Notes: a model not told the origin generated them from the sequence alone. Shown: positions 49,454 through 60,400, counted from the stretch's first letter. The stretch: 64,000 bases of DNA from Palaemon carinicauda (GCF_036898095.1 NC_090744.1:10465598-10529597), one strand, 5' to 3'. A program made the numbers and translations.

Positions 49454-50245
49454 TATGCAGATGATGCTGTCCTTTTTAGCAGAACACCACAGGATTTGCA
49501 ATGCTTGCTTACCAGAATGCATGAAATATCACTTGTGGTAGGGCTGAAGATAAATAGAAGAAAGACATAGATGATGAGAATTGAGATTGCAATAGAAGCT
49601 GGCATATCATTGGGAGGAGAAAGGATTGATGAGGTAGAATCATTTAAGTATTTAGAAACTATGATCTGCAATACAGGGTCTTTAGAATTAGTTTAGTGAA
49701 ATATTGAAAAAAAAAAAAAAGCAAATCGGACAATGGCTACGTTAGGTAAAATTTGGAAATCAAATCGCCAGAAATTACATATAAAAACCACACTATATAT
49801 CAGTTTAGTGAGATTGGTGTTACTATACTGACATGAGTCATTGTATGACAATGAAACAATCACCAATAGATTTAGTAGATTTGAGAACAAAGCCCTCAGA
49901 AGGATATTGGGAGTTGAATGGCAGGACTTGATTGGAAACACGATAAGAGATTATTCAAGTGCCATATGTGGATGAGATAATGATGAAGGGTAGATGGAGA
50001 TGGTTTGGGCATGCTCTTCGCACTCCAAGAGAGATTAGTTCACCAAATCTTCAGCTGGGCTCCACAAGGCACTAGAAGAGTTGGAAAATCCAGACCTTCA
50101 TGGATGAGGACTATGAAGTTCAAAATAGGAAATGATGAATGGAGAAGGATTGAATTAAAAGCTCAAGATAGAGACGACTGGTGAAATTTTACCAAAGCCC
50201 CTTGTATCAATAGGAGGAGATTATGATGATGATGACCTTACTTAG
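49454..50245 (+). pseudogene. LINE-T reverse transcriptase, downstream half, and 3' end
   Basis: Continues the RT catalytic motif (YADDAVLFSRTPQ), then LLTRMHEISLVVGLKINRRK and FKYLETMICNTG. After a stop and frame changes it shows RFENKALRRILGVEWQDL, VDEIMMKGRWRWFGHALR and TPREISSPN, all hallmarks of RTE-type C-terminal regions. The end is GGAGGAGATTATGATGATGA, an RTE-like short trinucleotide tail. Several stops make it inactive independently of the Tigger. A second, - strand copy of the 3' end is at 44723-44947. Confidence 0.85.
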
Positions 50246-50261
50246 TGATTTTGAAAAGTGT

Positions 50262-50403
50262 TTTCTTTATGTCCAACATTTATCACTGGCTTCATCAGGT
50301 ACCATATGCCACAATGATCAGTGCTTATGCTCCGACTCTTGATGCTGAAGATATTGTAAGTCTTTCTATGCTGACCTTGATAGAATACTTACATTAGTCC
50401 CTA
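50262..50403 (+). pseudogene. LINE endonuclease fragment
   Basis: In one frame GTICHNDQ and in the next ISAYAPTLDAEDIV, then SFYADLDRILTLVP. YATVISAYAPT...FYxxLxxILxxVP is the middle of the AP-endonuclease domain of RTE/Jockey-type LINEs. Only about 45 codons remain before the sequence changes into DIRS-B1 at about 50404. It may belong to LINE-T, but the regions cannot be aligned. Confidence 0.6.
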
Positions 50404-50409
50404 GCCATG

Positions 50410-53064
50410 TCAAAGTGGGGCCTTCCTGATGGACTTCTTGGGAGCCAACTTAACCCTAGGAGAAGTTACCACGAAGTCCACTCCTCTCCTTCTCTTCAGC
50501 GGGGACGCTGGCGCCGTTGGTTTCAGTCCCAGATCAGCGAGGGCTGGATTCATTGCCTGCACGACCGCTTTGATCAGGGACCCGAACCAAGGCTGGCGGC
50601 TGACCGACGCAGTGTCAGCAACACCCGCTGGAGGGAAGGGGATCGGCTGATCCTTAGGAGTGGATACTACGGGGCCTACCTGAAAAGAAGAATGTTGCGT
50701 AGACCTCTCCGAAGATTCTTCCTGCTCCTGGACGTGCGCAGCTCTGTGCTTGCGGAGTGGAGATCGTGAGGACGAGGATCTGGAAGCACTCGTCCCCGAA
50801 GACTCACACAGTTGTGCGCGCTGCGAAACCCAGCAGGAATCGCTAGCGAGGTTGCGCTGGCGCTCGCGCGATGGTAGAACCATTGGTTCGCGCGCGGGCG
50901 AACGTTGGCGTGCGGGCGAACGTTGGCGTGCGGGCGAACGTTGGTGCGCATGAGCGCAGAGATGAAGGCACGGGCGCGAGGGCGAAGGAGCGCGGGCGAG
51001 GGAGCGCGGGCGAGGGAGCGCGGGCGAGGGAGCGCGGGCGAGAGGGCGTGCAGGTGACGGTGCGCGTGGGCACGCAGGTGAGGGTGCGTGCGGCTGCAAG
51101 GGCGAGCACTGGCGGTCGGGAGAACGATGGCGCGTAGGCGATCGGTGGCGCGTCGGCGAGCAATGGTGCATTAGCGAGCGATGGCGCGTTGGGAGGGACA
51201 GAGCGTTGGCGAGCAACAGAGCGTTGGCAAGCGATAGAGCGTTGGCGCGTAGCGCGAACAGGCGATTGACTACGCACAGGCGAGCTAGCATGTGGGCGTG
51301 TCAGAGACCTGTGGCGATCTGGCGCGTGGGCGCGTAGGAGAGCGCATGCGCGCAGGCGAGAGATCGCGCGGGCGCTCAGGAGATCGCTGGCGCGCAGGAG
51401 ATCGTTGGTGCTCAGTTGCGCGTTCAGAAGGAACCAACTGGGGCGCAGGACCAGAGGGCGAGGATGTGCGCAAAGGCGAACGCTCGTGGGGGGGGCTCAG
51501 GAGACATCTCGGGGGCACGCTGCGCAGGAACTCGGGCTGTCTTAGAAGTGCGCACAGGAGAGTGCGCGCGATGGCGCGTAGGCGATGGCTGGTGCGCAGG
51601 CGGAGGAACAGCGTCCCTGCCTGTGCCCAGATCCAGAGATCGTGGGCATGCGGGTGAACGCTTGTGCGCATGGCGCGCATCAGCAACAGGGAGCGCCGTT
51701 GTGCACTGACGAGCAGGAGATCGTGGACGCTCAGGAGACCGATGGAGCGCAGCAGGAACAGAAGTGCGCTGGCGAGCTGGAGAACGCTGGCGCACAGGAG
51801 GTCTCTGTAGCACAGGAGAGCGCTGGCACGTAGGAGAGCACTGGCATGCAGGAGGGAACTGGCGAGCAGGAGATCTATGGCGAGACTCGGCAGGAGATCG
51901 TCCGGGCGCTGCGAGTCCAGAGGAACCTGTGAGCGCCTATGCGCTAGCTAAGGAACCTCTTCGACTGCACGCGCGCACAGGTAAGACCTGGCGCTTGAGG
52001 GACTCACCCACATTGTGGGATAAGCATTCTTGCCCTGAAGGGACCGGTGCCCGTTGGACAACCGGGTGCGTGGGCGCCCACTGCGCATCAGTGTCCAGGA
52101 ACGGAGATTGAAGACTGGAAGGTCTGGCAGGCGTCAGAGATTGTGAACGATCTGCGGAGAGGTCAAGAGATGCAGCTGCAACGGTATGCTTTCATCGTGG
52201 AGGATCCTCTGCGGGGGAAGTCGAAGGCGAAGATCCGAAGAGGCACCTCCTAACTCCCTTGTAAGGAGAAGAAAGGCCTCTGCGGCGAAGAGGAGAGCGA
52301 GCCTTACGGCAAAGACGACCTCGAGGCACAGCAACACCATCGTCTGTCCTCCGAAGAGGAGTCTCTGTCAGTGCACTCTCCCGAGGGGGAGAATCACCCG
52401 CAGGAGAGACCGTTGGACCCAGCTCCTCCCTCGAAGGATGTTCGGAGGGGGGAACTGAGCCTTCAGCAACACCCGCAACCGCAGCAGGGGTTTGACCCGA
52501 CCCGTCGGAAGCCTCTGCCACAACAACGTCGACAATAGACAGAGGATCTACCTCTACTATTACCGGCAACTGTTTCACAGCTTCACCCAACTGGATCAGG
52601 TCAGACAGGGCTTCCCTGGAGGGCGAGCCCTTAAGCCCCAAGGAAGCCCAAAGCTGTAAGAGATCATCGTTAGCAACATGGTCATCAACAAATTCAATGC
52701 CCTCCCCCAGAGTAGGAGGGGGAGCTGCCTCGCTATGGGAGGCAACACCCTCTCCCAAACCCCGAGATTGGGAAACGAAAGAAGGGCCTGCGCTACCACT
52801 CGCCGGCCTCTTGCGAGAGACCGATCGAGTGGGAGCTTCGGAGGAGGTTCGGGCAGCGGAAGAAGAGTCCTTGGAACCTTCCTTCTTCAAGGCAGCCCTT
52901 GAAGGAGAACGGTGACGCTTAGACTTCTTCTTACGCCGCCGGGCAAACCTCTCCCACTGGGAGGTAGGCCACTCCCTGCACTCACTACAGGTTTTGTCCC
53001 TTTCACACCTTTGACCTCGACACTGAGGGCATAAGGAGTGAGGGTCCATCTCGACCGCCGACAT
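50410..53064 (-). pseudogene. DIRS-B1 gag-like protein
   Basis: Starts at MSAVEMDPHSLCPQCRGQRC (53064) with a perfect CX2CX4CX5CX2C cluster, then CREWPTSQWERF. A Lys/Arg-Ser part (RRRKKKSKRHRSPSR) and an acidic-to-neutral part end at a stop near 52190. In the same frame further open stretches (51813-51424 and 51291-50410) carry RQRSPAR-type repeats and then a non-repetitive C-part (KAVVQAMNPALADLGLKPTA) ending KKSIRKAPL at 50410. Stops near 52190 and 51422 break it. The conserved C-terminal gag block of DIRS-A and C is not seen, so the gene is probably 3'-truncated at the LINE border. Confidence 0.75.
50868..51900. repeat. Degenerate short tandem repeat encoding RQRSPA-like residues
   Basis: Units of 9, 15 and 18 bp around GGCG(C/A)GC(A/G)GG fill most of this stretch, cleanest at 50900-50945 (three copies of GCGTGCGGGCGAACGTTG) and 50990-51045 (GAGGGAGCGCGGGC). 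On the - strand they encode Arg/Ser/Pro/Ala repeats such as RQRSPARQRSPAR. Confidence 0.8.
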
Positions 53065-53229
53065 GAACGTTCAACAAGGGCGGTCGGGCGGTCGGGGAGT
53101 CCAGGGCATTTCCGCATGATAGGAAGGAAGGATGAGGTCAACTTCAAGCACACAAGCTGAAAGAAAAAGCAAAACAAAATTAAGGCTGTCAATAATGCGA
53201 GGGCGAAGCAGAGACGTCTGCTCATCGCC

Positions 53230-53428
53230 CTAGCCAAAAGTGAAGTTAAGCAGTTCACCGGTGTGCGAAGGGGGGAGGGGTAGCTAGCTACTACTCCACT
53301 ACCCCCTTGCTAACTAGTGCGGGGGTAATTAACCCTCGTTAAAATTCTAATGGCTTCTCATTTCAACCACGCCGAAAGTAAAACCTCATGTAAATAGCGT
53401 GGTTTGTATTTCGGTTACGGAACAAATG
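53230..53428. repeat. DIRS-B1 right inverted terminal repeat
   Basis: Corresponds to 59880-60060 and, inverted, to 60061-60260 (TAACTAGTGCGGGGGTAATT, CCCTCGTTAAAA, TTACGGAACAAATG). The element ends at ATG, which is also the first base triplet of DIRS-C. Confidence 0.8.
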
Positions 53429-53460
53429 GTTTTTCATTATAGAAGGAAATTTTATTGCAT

Positions 53461-53617
53461 ACTTACCGAACAATTATACAGCTGTAGGTTCCCTACAACA
53501 GCAGACATTAGATCCAAAACTACCGCGGTGGTGCCGCCATCACTGATGTAGGTGACGTCATCTCCCTCCACTCGAGGGAGCTATAGGTTCAACTGTCCAG
53601 TTAACCTCAATTCGTTC
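53461..53617. repeat. DIRS-C left inverted terminal repeat
   Basis: ACTTACCGAACAATTATACA to CAATTCGTTCT. It matches the reverse complement of 59211-59368 with about a dozen differences, including through CATCTCCCTCCACTCGAGGG. Confidence 0.93.
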
Positions 53618-53661
53618 TGCCCAGCCATCCACTAGTGGGGAGGAGGGAGGGCTTTAATTAA

Positions 53662-53752
53662 TAATTGTTTGGTAAGTATGCAATAAAATTTCATTTTATA
53701 ATGAAAAACCATTTTTATTGCAGTGTCTTGCCAAAAAATTATATAGCTGATT
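53662..53752. repeat. DIRS-C internal complementary region
   Basis: AATTGTTTGGTAAGTATGCA to AATGAAAAACC is the complement of the left end. TTTTATTGCAGTGTCTTGCC to ATATAGCTG is the complement of the right end. Confidence 0.9.
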
Positions 53753-54239
53753 ACCCATTGAAAGGATGGGGGGCTGTGGATGTAAGTTTTACTTCAACAA
53801 TAACATATGATTATTGAAAATAAAGTAAGCCCAAAAGCGCTGTTAGTGCCTGTTGTACCTTACCTTGTAAGAGAGCTCATCTTACATAGTAGAGGACTTG
53901 GAATATGACCAATGATTGCCTCTACATGGAGTGGAAGATCCTCGTAGTCATGGTGTTCACTGCTGACTTATTAACGAGGATACAATAAAATATTGCCCTT
54001 GCCCTGGGCTAAGACCAGAAAATACACAACATGAAAAAACTGTCACCTACACCGAAATAAAAACCTTTACCCGCCAAAACTAACTCTAAAATTACTGGTG
54101 AGTACTCCAGGTACATTGTACCCCCAGACTTCCCTTTAACTCGTCAACCTTGATACAAGGTGAAACATAGGTTAATAGAGGGAGCAACCCCTATGTCGTT
54201 CCTCCCAACACCATGCCAGCTACCAAAAGTGGACCGAGA

Positions 54240-54600
54240 GACTTACAATCTTCAAACACTGTTTCGGTTTCTTTCAAATAATGCGTCGCAAACACTGATT
54301 TAGACCACTTCGCTGGATAGCGGATAGCGACAAGTTGTGTCGAAAAGTGAGAGAAGTCGCTACCGCTCGAATTTCGTGTGCTTTCACTCTCAGTAAAAGA
54401 AACACTGCGTCGTTAGCTTGAGAATGTGCTTCTACAATTACCTCTCTCAGAAAACTCTGTTTTGCTGAGATAATATCTTAATGCCCGCACGGGACATAAG
54501 AGTCGTTCTTCTTCTTCCTGGCCTATCAAGTCTGTTAGGTTTTTTAGAACAAAATTTCGTGGTCACGGATTAGAAAAGTTGCGGGAATAATGTATGTGCG
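54240..54600 (-). pseudogene. DIRS-C tyrosine recombinase, C-terminal remnant
   Basis: From about 54590 on the - strand: NLTDLIGQEEEERLLCPVRA and LRYYLSKT, then (after shifts) VKAHEIRAVATS with the catalytic His and Arg, then KWSKSVFATHYLKE with the nucleophile Tyr near 54275. The first catalytic Arg region is missing because an L2x tail (54606-54875) lies where it should be. The sequence is frameshifted at least twice, but similarity to DIRS-A (HEVRAVATS, SVFASHYLKN) is obvious. Confidence 0.8.
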
Positions 54601-54605
54601 ACGAA

Positions 54606-54875
54606 TCACAATATTACTTACTTTCACTTTTATGGGTTTAATTCTCGCCCTCCATCAGACACTAGGAGTCTGTTCAGGCGGGTCGTGATGTGTGAAAATA
54701 ATCTCTTTCTAGTTTATATTTTGCTCTGTATCATTTCAGTTATTCACTAGCATTTGTATTCAGGCTTAATAGTTTCCCGATCACTATTACAACACTTTCC
54801 AAAGAGATAAGTCTTCAGGTTTTTCTTGAAAGCTGTCACATTATTGTCGAAAGAATTTTGATCGTTGACTAACTA
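54606..54875 (-). mobile_element. L2x 3' end, 5'-truncated insertion
   Basis: The reverse complement of 8440-8690. It encodes VTAFKKNLKTYLFGKCCNSD and IKPEYKC, the stop, then the same 3' UTR (CGCCTGAACAGACTCCTAGT, GGAGGGCGAGAATTAAACCC) and the short repeat tail. About 270 bp remain, a typical 5'-truncated LINE, inserted into the DIRS-C recombinase. Confidence 0.92.
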
Positions 54876-56060
54876 ATATTTTCTTGAATGAAAGCGAACA
54901 TGTTCTCAAACAAAATATACAGTTATAGAGGCGATCATTTCACATTTGGTTTACCCCTCCTCTTTATGTGAGGAGCTAGCCAGTGTTCATTACACAGAAA
55001 CGGACGTCTGGTTACCTGTGGGCGGAGTTAGAAACATTAGTAAACGTAATGAAAAGCTGCCCACGCTGTTGCTATCGTTTTTTTAACGTTAGCTAACAAC
55101 GTTCCCTCGTAACTAATTGTTCGAAATAATAACCCTGTAAGGATAGAATAAAAAGGTCTCGGAAGCCTATCGTGTAAAAAGCAAGTTGTTATACTTAGGG
55201 TACAGTGACAGAGGAGGCTGCCTCCATTAAACGGTAGGACCGAGTTTAAGATAATAACCTCGCGGTTTTGTCTTGACTAGAGCGCATGCTCCAGAACGGC
55301 CTACGGCCTTCATGAAGTGTAAACAACACCCGTTGAAGTTCTGTAAGAACTTCTCAGGAACGAGTATCCCGAAAAGGGTGAAGTCTTGTATGTGGGAGTT
55401 TGCTTCAAGAATGCCAAACATAATTGCCTTTGACCACTTACCCGAAGGGGTTGCCATCGAACGCTTTCTCGCTAGTGAGAAAATCTACTGTCTAAATCAG
55501 GTAAGGCCTGCCAGGGAAATGAACTGGAATATAAATAATTTTTCATTCCTCGATCATTTCCGTCTGCTAACCCAACCACTTAAAGTGGGAAGGTGGAGGA
55601 AAGATGACGGTGGTTCGTTCGAAAACGAAAGGATCGGAGCTGGCGAAATCACACTAGCTGATATAGTAATCAGCTGGGAGTGTAGAGTGATGAAACAAGT
55701 CACACCTTTGGAAGAACCATCCTGTAGAGGGAAGGAGGTCGACCATAGAGTTTTCAGAAACCTCTGGATCACGGAAACCGAGAAATTCGGATGAGAACCT
55801 AGGGGTTCAGAATCTATTTGTGAATAACTTTCTCACGACCTTAAGGAATGTTGTGCCGAGAACCGGCAGGAACTCTGTCGCTTATTCCTGACAGAATTTT
55901 CAGGAATCGTGTTACGTGACCAGGACCCAAAGTAACTGTGTCATAGTTACCTGTAGAGATTCATAAACCCTTAAGCAGTAGGCATGCTTCTATCATCATA
56001 GTAAAACTCTTGATGACGATGGGCGCGCGCGAACAATTCATGGGACAAGATTTCGAAAAC
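54876..56060. other. Unassigned sequence inside DIRS-C
   Basis: By position this should hold the RNase H C-terminus and the recombinase N-terminus, but I find no matching motifs in any - strand frame. A 173-codon + strand open frame (55273-55794) runs against the element sense and has no family features. It may be foreign sequence or decayed beyond recognition. Confidence 0.4.
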
Positions 56061-56064
56061 TCTC

Positions 56065-56859
56065 TCATAAGAATAAAACTCTTGTGCACTCATGAACACT
56101 TCGCGCAACGAGAGTTCGAAAAACTCTGCCATAAGAGTTGTTCGTGCACTTCAACTGATTGCGTGCGCCCAGTTGGTCGTGCGCACCAATACGGTTCTGC
56201 GCGCCACATATCCATTCTAACAGCAGTACTTGAAGAAGTCGACTTAGTCCGTCCGCCAACACGTTCATTTTCCCTTGAACAAATCGAGGGATCAGCGTAA
56301 GCTGACCAGGTGTAATCACTTTCCCAGAGGAGTCAATGCTCGTGTAAATACTTGCGGTGCTGTAAAGAGGCCGAAGCAAAGAGCTCGAAACTGGTAGATC
56401 TTGCCCATGAACACAAACCGAAGATATTTCCTGGAGTTCTGATGAATCAGAATGAAGAAATGTGTATCCTGCATATCTAGGGATACCATCCAGTTTCCTT
56501 GAAGGGATTCCAACACTGAACGAGTCGTTTCCATATTGAATTTGGTCTTCTGGATGAACAAGTTCAGTGCATTTACATCCAGTACGGGCCTCCAGTCCCC
56601 CGATGACTTTGGGATTACAAACAGACGGTTGTAAAACCCCGGGGATGGTCTGTTGATTATCTCCTCTATGACTGCCTTCTGCACGAGAATCTCTATTTCT
56701 CTGGTCAAGACTACCAACTTCTGCGAGCCTGGCAAGTAGGCGGGTAAAGTGATAGGAACATTGGATAGAAGCGGAGTGTCTTTGAAAGGAATGGAGTAAC
56801 CGAACCGGAGGACTTGTGTCACCTAGGGCTCTGCCCCTCTGCGACTCCATTCCTCCCAA
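56065..56859 (-). pseudogene. DIRS-C RT - RNase H with internal deletion
   Basis: The RT N-terminal half is in one frame (56822-56316): LRFGYSIPF, PSPGFYNRLFVIPKSSGDWR, VSLDMQDTHFFILIH (the usual QDAYF changed) and FRALCFGLFTAPQVFTRAL. It then passes without the YLDD segment into PGQLTLIPRFVQGKMNVLAD and GLSR, the last RNase H block, in a neighbouring frame. Both the RT catalytic Asp pair and the first three RNase H residues are gone, a deletion of about 900 bp judged from DIRS-A. Confidence 0.85.
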
Positions 56860-57063
56860 AAAAGGCTCAACCTGGCCCCTACTGGTGCATGAAGGATGGA
56901 AGAATCACTTGGATGGTTTTGTGTCGGGTTTGGTCGAGGACTTGGTTGGGTGTCGTAAATTAAATCGAGGCCTGACGAACGGTCTAGACCTACCCCCTCG
57001 AAAGGTTTCTCCTGCAAAGGTGATACCGAGGTGGTAGTCGCCACAGTCGAGGGTTTAATCCGC

Positions 57064-59081
57064 TTAAAAAGACTCTACAAGCAAGTCCTTTTTAGACTTC
57101 TTCTCTAGTGCGGAAAGAATCTTGGTCCCTATTTCTTCTGGAAAAAGATGATCCTTGTTGAGAGGAGGAAACAAAAGGGCAGACTTCTGAGACGAAGCGA
57201 CTCCTTTCGAAAAAAACGAAGACCATAGCTGTCTTTTTTTGAGAGTCCCGAATGCAAGGAGAGAGGATAGTTCATCGCAACCATCCCGAACTGATTTGTC
57301 GGCACATGACAAAACCCCAAGCCAGTTCGATGCCAGGTCTTCCTAAAGAGTAGAGCAATCCTCTATTTTGCTTGCGAGAGCTCTGATCGTCCAGTCCAAG
57401 AAATTCATAATTTCTAAAACCTTGAAAATATCCTTTACCAAATGGTCTAACTCAGGCGAAGTAAAGAATATTTTAGCTGCTGCAAGCGCAGATCTCATAT
57501 TTGCATTCACCAAGACAGAGAAGTCCCCCTGAGTGGAGGCACACTCTCCCATAGAAGGGGCTTCCCCGGTTACATAGAACTTGTACCTCTTCTTAATAAG
57601 TTTCAACGGAGGATATGCGAAAGTTGCTTTCCCAATATCTCTCTTGACCTTCAACCAATCTTCTATATCACGAAGCGAATGTTTAGCAGCCTTGGAAAGG
57701 ACAAGCTTCGGGAGAAGAGGATCGACATTCTTCCTTCTCATCAGGAAAATGGAAGCAGGTGACCTGGGAGCGGCTGCTACGAAGTAATCCGGATACATGT
57801 CGAGAAGGTAGCATAAAAGCTTTGAATAACACAAGAGAGGAATAGTGTCCGTTTCTAAGACCTCCACGTCATCCGAAGAGATAGGCGATAGAGACGGTTA
57901 TTGATTCAACTCATTGTTCTTCATACCTTGTTTATTTTCTTTCATCCAGTTCATCTGTTCTTGCAACTGTCGAAGTAACGGAACTAAACTCTCTTCTTTT
58001 AGTGTTGAAGTCGAAGCAACTGGAGTTGTGGATTTTGACACGATCGACACCGGAGGTGTCGCGCCAGAACAATTATCTGTCGCATGCGAAGTCGAAGGAA
58101 AAGGTTCGACAGTTTGACGAGTCACAGATCTCGATGAACTCAGAATTGGTTGTTCCACAACCGAGTCGAAGTCAGCTGTCTCTGTATAAGAATACGAGGC
58201 GTAGTCCACGTAGCTACGCTACAAGACGGGCGAGCGATATCTACTTTTCTGTTCCTTTTCACAAGAGGCGAAGAGAACACCTCTTCAGTCGAACGTCTCT
58301 TCAACGGACGTGATACTGAAGAATCACGCCTCTTATGACGTCTAACCGAAGGCAAATCACTCGACTTACGACGTCTAACCGGGGTCGAATCACTCGACTC
58401 TGTCGATAACTGGTCACCAAACGACACACCTTTCCAATGGTGTTTAGTCGAATCCTGCTGTCGCACCAAAGGATCGACTGAGGAAGTGACTGTCTGTGGA
58501 AAAACCCCGACAGTCTCCCTTGGACCTCCGGTATGTCTTCTCCCCGAGGCCGGGGGCGGGGGGGGGGATAGTGACACTTTTCACTTCACTAGAAGTCTTT
58601 CCTAAAAAAGACTTTACAGATAATCCTAACTGCATTACCGTATAAGCTGAAACATGAAATTTCTTTTCAAATTTAGATTCGAGACTGGCAATGGTGTCAG
58701 GAGAAACTTCACGGGAAGTTGGCAAAGGAGTTACAGGAACAGAAGGAGGACTCAAGATCGGAGACATAATAAGAGAAGCAGAAGGAGAAGGAATAGGAAC
58801 AGGTACTTCAATAGACAAAACAGAAGAGGCTAGACTACACTTATTTTCAGCTATAAGAGCCACCTTCCTCTTCCTATCCTTAATTACTTTCCCCGAGTGA
58901 GAAACAAAAACTTTCCACTGTTGTTCACTCCAATCCTTGCATTCATCACAAGTCAATTCTTTAAAGCACTCGCAACCCTGACACTTAATGCACTTAGTGT
59001 GCGAATCAAAATTGATTTAACTAACCTAGTTTTGCACCCTCTGGCGCAAAACCTAACTATTGAAGGACTAGAGTCCGACAT
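57064..59081 (-). pseudogene. DIRS-C gag-like protein, several frameshifts
   Basis: Start MSDSSPSIVRFCARGCKTRL (59081), almost the same as MADSSP... in DIRS-A. The Cys cluster is complete when read across the frame change: CIKCQGCEC then TCDECKDWSEQQW (CX2CX4CX5CX2C). A Ser/Arg/Pro-rich middle (58577-57898) follows. The C-terminal block (57867-57064) has KATFAYPPLKL, QGDFSVLVN, PELDHLVKDIF, NFLDWTIRAL, VRDGCDELSSL and KSALLFPPL, each aligned with DIRS-A. Four or more frame changes inactivate it. Confidence 0.85.
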
Positions 59082-59210
59082 GATGATATGACCACAAAAT
59101 TGTAGAAAAGAAAATTCAGCTTCAATCCTACAATACTTCACTGATATTGGAGAGATAATGCTCCCAACAAATGAAGAAAAAAAAGCCCGATGTTCAACAG
59201 AAGCCAGCAG

Positions 59211-59368
59211 AGAACGAATTGAGGTTAACTGGACAGTTGTATCTATAGCTCCCTCGAGTGGAGGGAGATGATGTCACCTACATCAGGGATAGCGGCGCTA
59301 CTGCGGTAGTTTTGAATCTATTGTCTGCCATCGTAAGGAACCTACAGCTATATAAGTGTTCGGTAAGA
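59211..59368. repeat. DIRS-C right inverted terminal repeat
   Basis: Reverse complement of 53461-53617. It is followed by ACACTGCAATAAAA, the outer end that also appears in the ICR. Confidence 0.93.
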
Positions 59369-59381
59369 CACTGCAATAAAA

Positions 59382-59790
59382 GTAATTGAGACAAACAACC
59401 GGAAGAGCAGCCTGACCCGCGCATGGGAAAGGAGCTTCCCCAGTAGTACCCTGTTGTTGTAAAGGTGAAGGACCTCGAGAAGAGAAAGAACATAATCAAT
59501 CTTTGAGAGGCCACATTCCCTTCGCTCAAAAATCCAAGTTTCCTGTAGGAAAAAGGAAAAGGCGAAGACAATAGTTGAATGAAGAGGGTCCAGGCAATGA
59601 TGATTCCCCTGTGGTGGGAGAGGTCGTTCCCCACGAAAGTGGAACTGTGCTGGCCTTGCTAATGTACACAAGTGTATATGTATCACACACACAGCATAAA
59701 CACTGAAAAGGAAACTTATCACATTTCTGTACACATATACAGTATATACATAAACATTAAGAATGTTTTCATATATATACAAGTATAAGC
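59382..59790. other. No gene recognised
   Basis: Sequence between DIRS-C and the B2 remnant. It may be DIRS-B leader or gag sequence decayed beyond recognition. A short CA/TA-rich part at 59680-59790 is visible. Confidence 0.4.
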
Positions 59791-60060
59791 AAAGGTAAGT
59801 TAAAAGACAAAAATTAATGGCAGTCCAGAATAGGCAAGGAGGGAGAGAGGAAAAAACCGCTCTCGATTCGAGCCAAAAGTATAGTGACTAAATTACAGGT
59901 GTGTGAATGGGAGTGGTAGCAAGCTAACCCCCTCTACCCCAGCTAACTAGCGGTGTGGGTAGTTAACCCTCACTAAATTTTAATGGCTTGTCATTTCAGC
60001 TCCGCCGAAAGTATAGCCCCTAATAAATAACGTGGTATGTAATTCAGTTACGGAAAAATG
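59791..60060 (-). mobile_element. DIRS-like element B2, 5' terminal remnant
   Basis: Resembles 53160-53428 of B1: GAGCCAAAAGTATAGTGA against TAGCCAAAAGTGAAGT, then the ITR with AGCTAACTAGCGGTGTGGGT, GTTAACCCTCACTAAA and the end TTCAGTTACGGAAAAATG. It stops exactly at the left end of B3. Confidence 0.75.
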
Positions 60061-60400
60061 ACAAATTCGTAGATAATTTTTATTTTTCCTAACAATACAA
60101 ACCTAGCTATTTCCATGGGGTAATTACTTTGGCGCAGCCGATGACGAGCCATAAAGTTTTAACGAGGGTTTCCTACCCCACCGCTAGTTAGGGGGGGGGA
60201 GGGGGTAGCTTGCTACCCCTCCACCCTCACACACACCGGTAATTAGTTCCCTTTACTTAAGAGGTAGGACTTATCTTGGGGGACAGGGCTGGCGGGCACA
60301 TAACTGTAAATAGCTAGGTTTGTATCGTTAGGAAAAATACAAATTATCTACGAATTTGTCATTTGTCCCGTAACTGAATACAAACCATGCTATTTACATG
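60061..60400. repeat. DIRS-B3 left ITR and ICR
   Basis: The ITR starts ACAAATTCGTAGATAATTTT. The ICR repeats this end inverted (AAATTATCTACGAATTTGT at about 60340-60359) and continues with CATTTGTCCCGTAACTGAAT and ACAAACCATGCTATTTACAT, the complement of the right outer end. Confidence 0.9.

Larger units (their letters stand above)
50405..53428 (-). mobile_element. DIRS-like element B1, 5' part only
   Basis: Right ITR (53230-53428) followed on the - strand by gag down to 50410. RT, RNase H, recombinase and left end are absent; the sequence changes at about 50404 to a LINE fragment. The ITR end (TTAACCCTCGTTAAAATTCT, TTTCGGTTACGGAACAAATG) is of the same family as B2 (59791-60060) and B3 (60061 on). 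Confidence 0.85.
53426..59381 (-). mobile_element. DIRS-like retrotransposon C, complete ends, internally decayed
   Basis: ITRs at 53461-53617 and 59211-59368, ICR at 53662-53752, gag, partial RT-RNase H and partial recombinase on the - strand, same order as DIRS-A. The ICR sets the borders at ATGGTTTTTCATTATA (53426) and CTGCAATAAAA (59381). The gag C-terminal block closely resembles that of A. An RT/RNase H deletion, an L2x insertion and about 1.2 kb of unassigned sequence (54876-56060) inside show long inactivity. Confidence 0.9.

Noticed and set aside
55273..55794. 173-codon + strand open frame inside DIRS-C
   Set aside because: Runs against the sense of the element, has no recognisable motif, and may be chance in decayed sequence.
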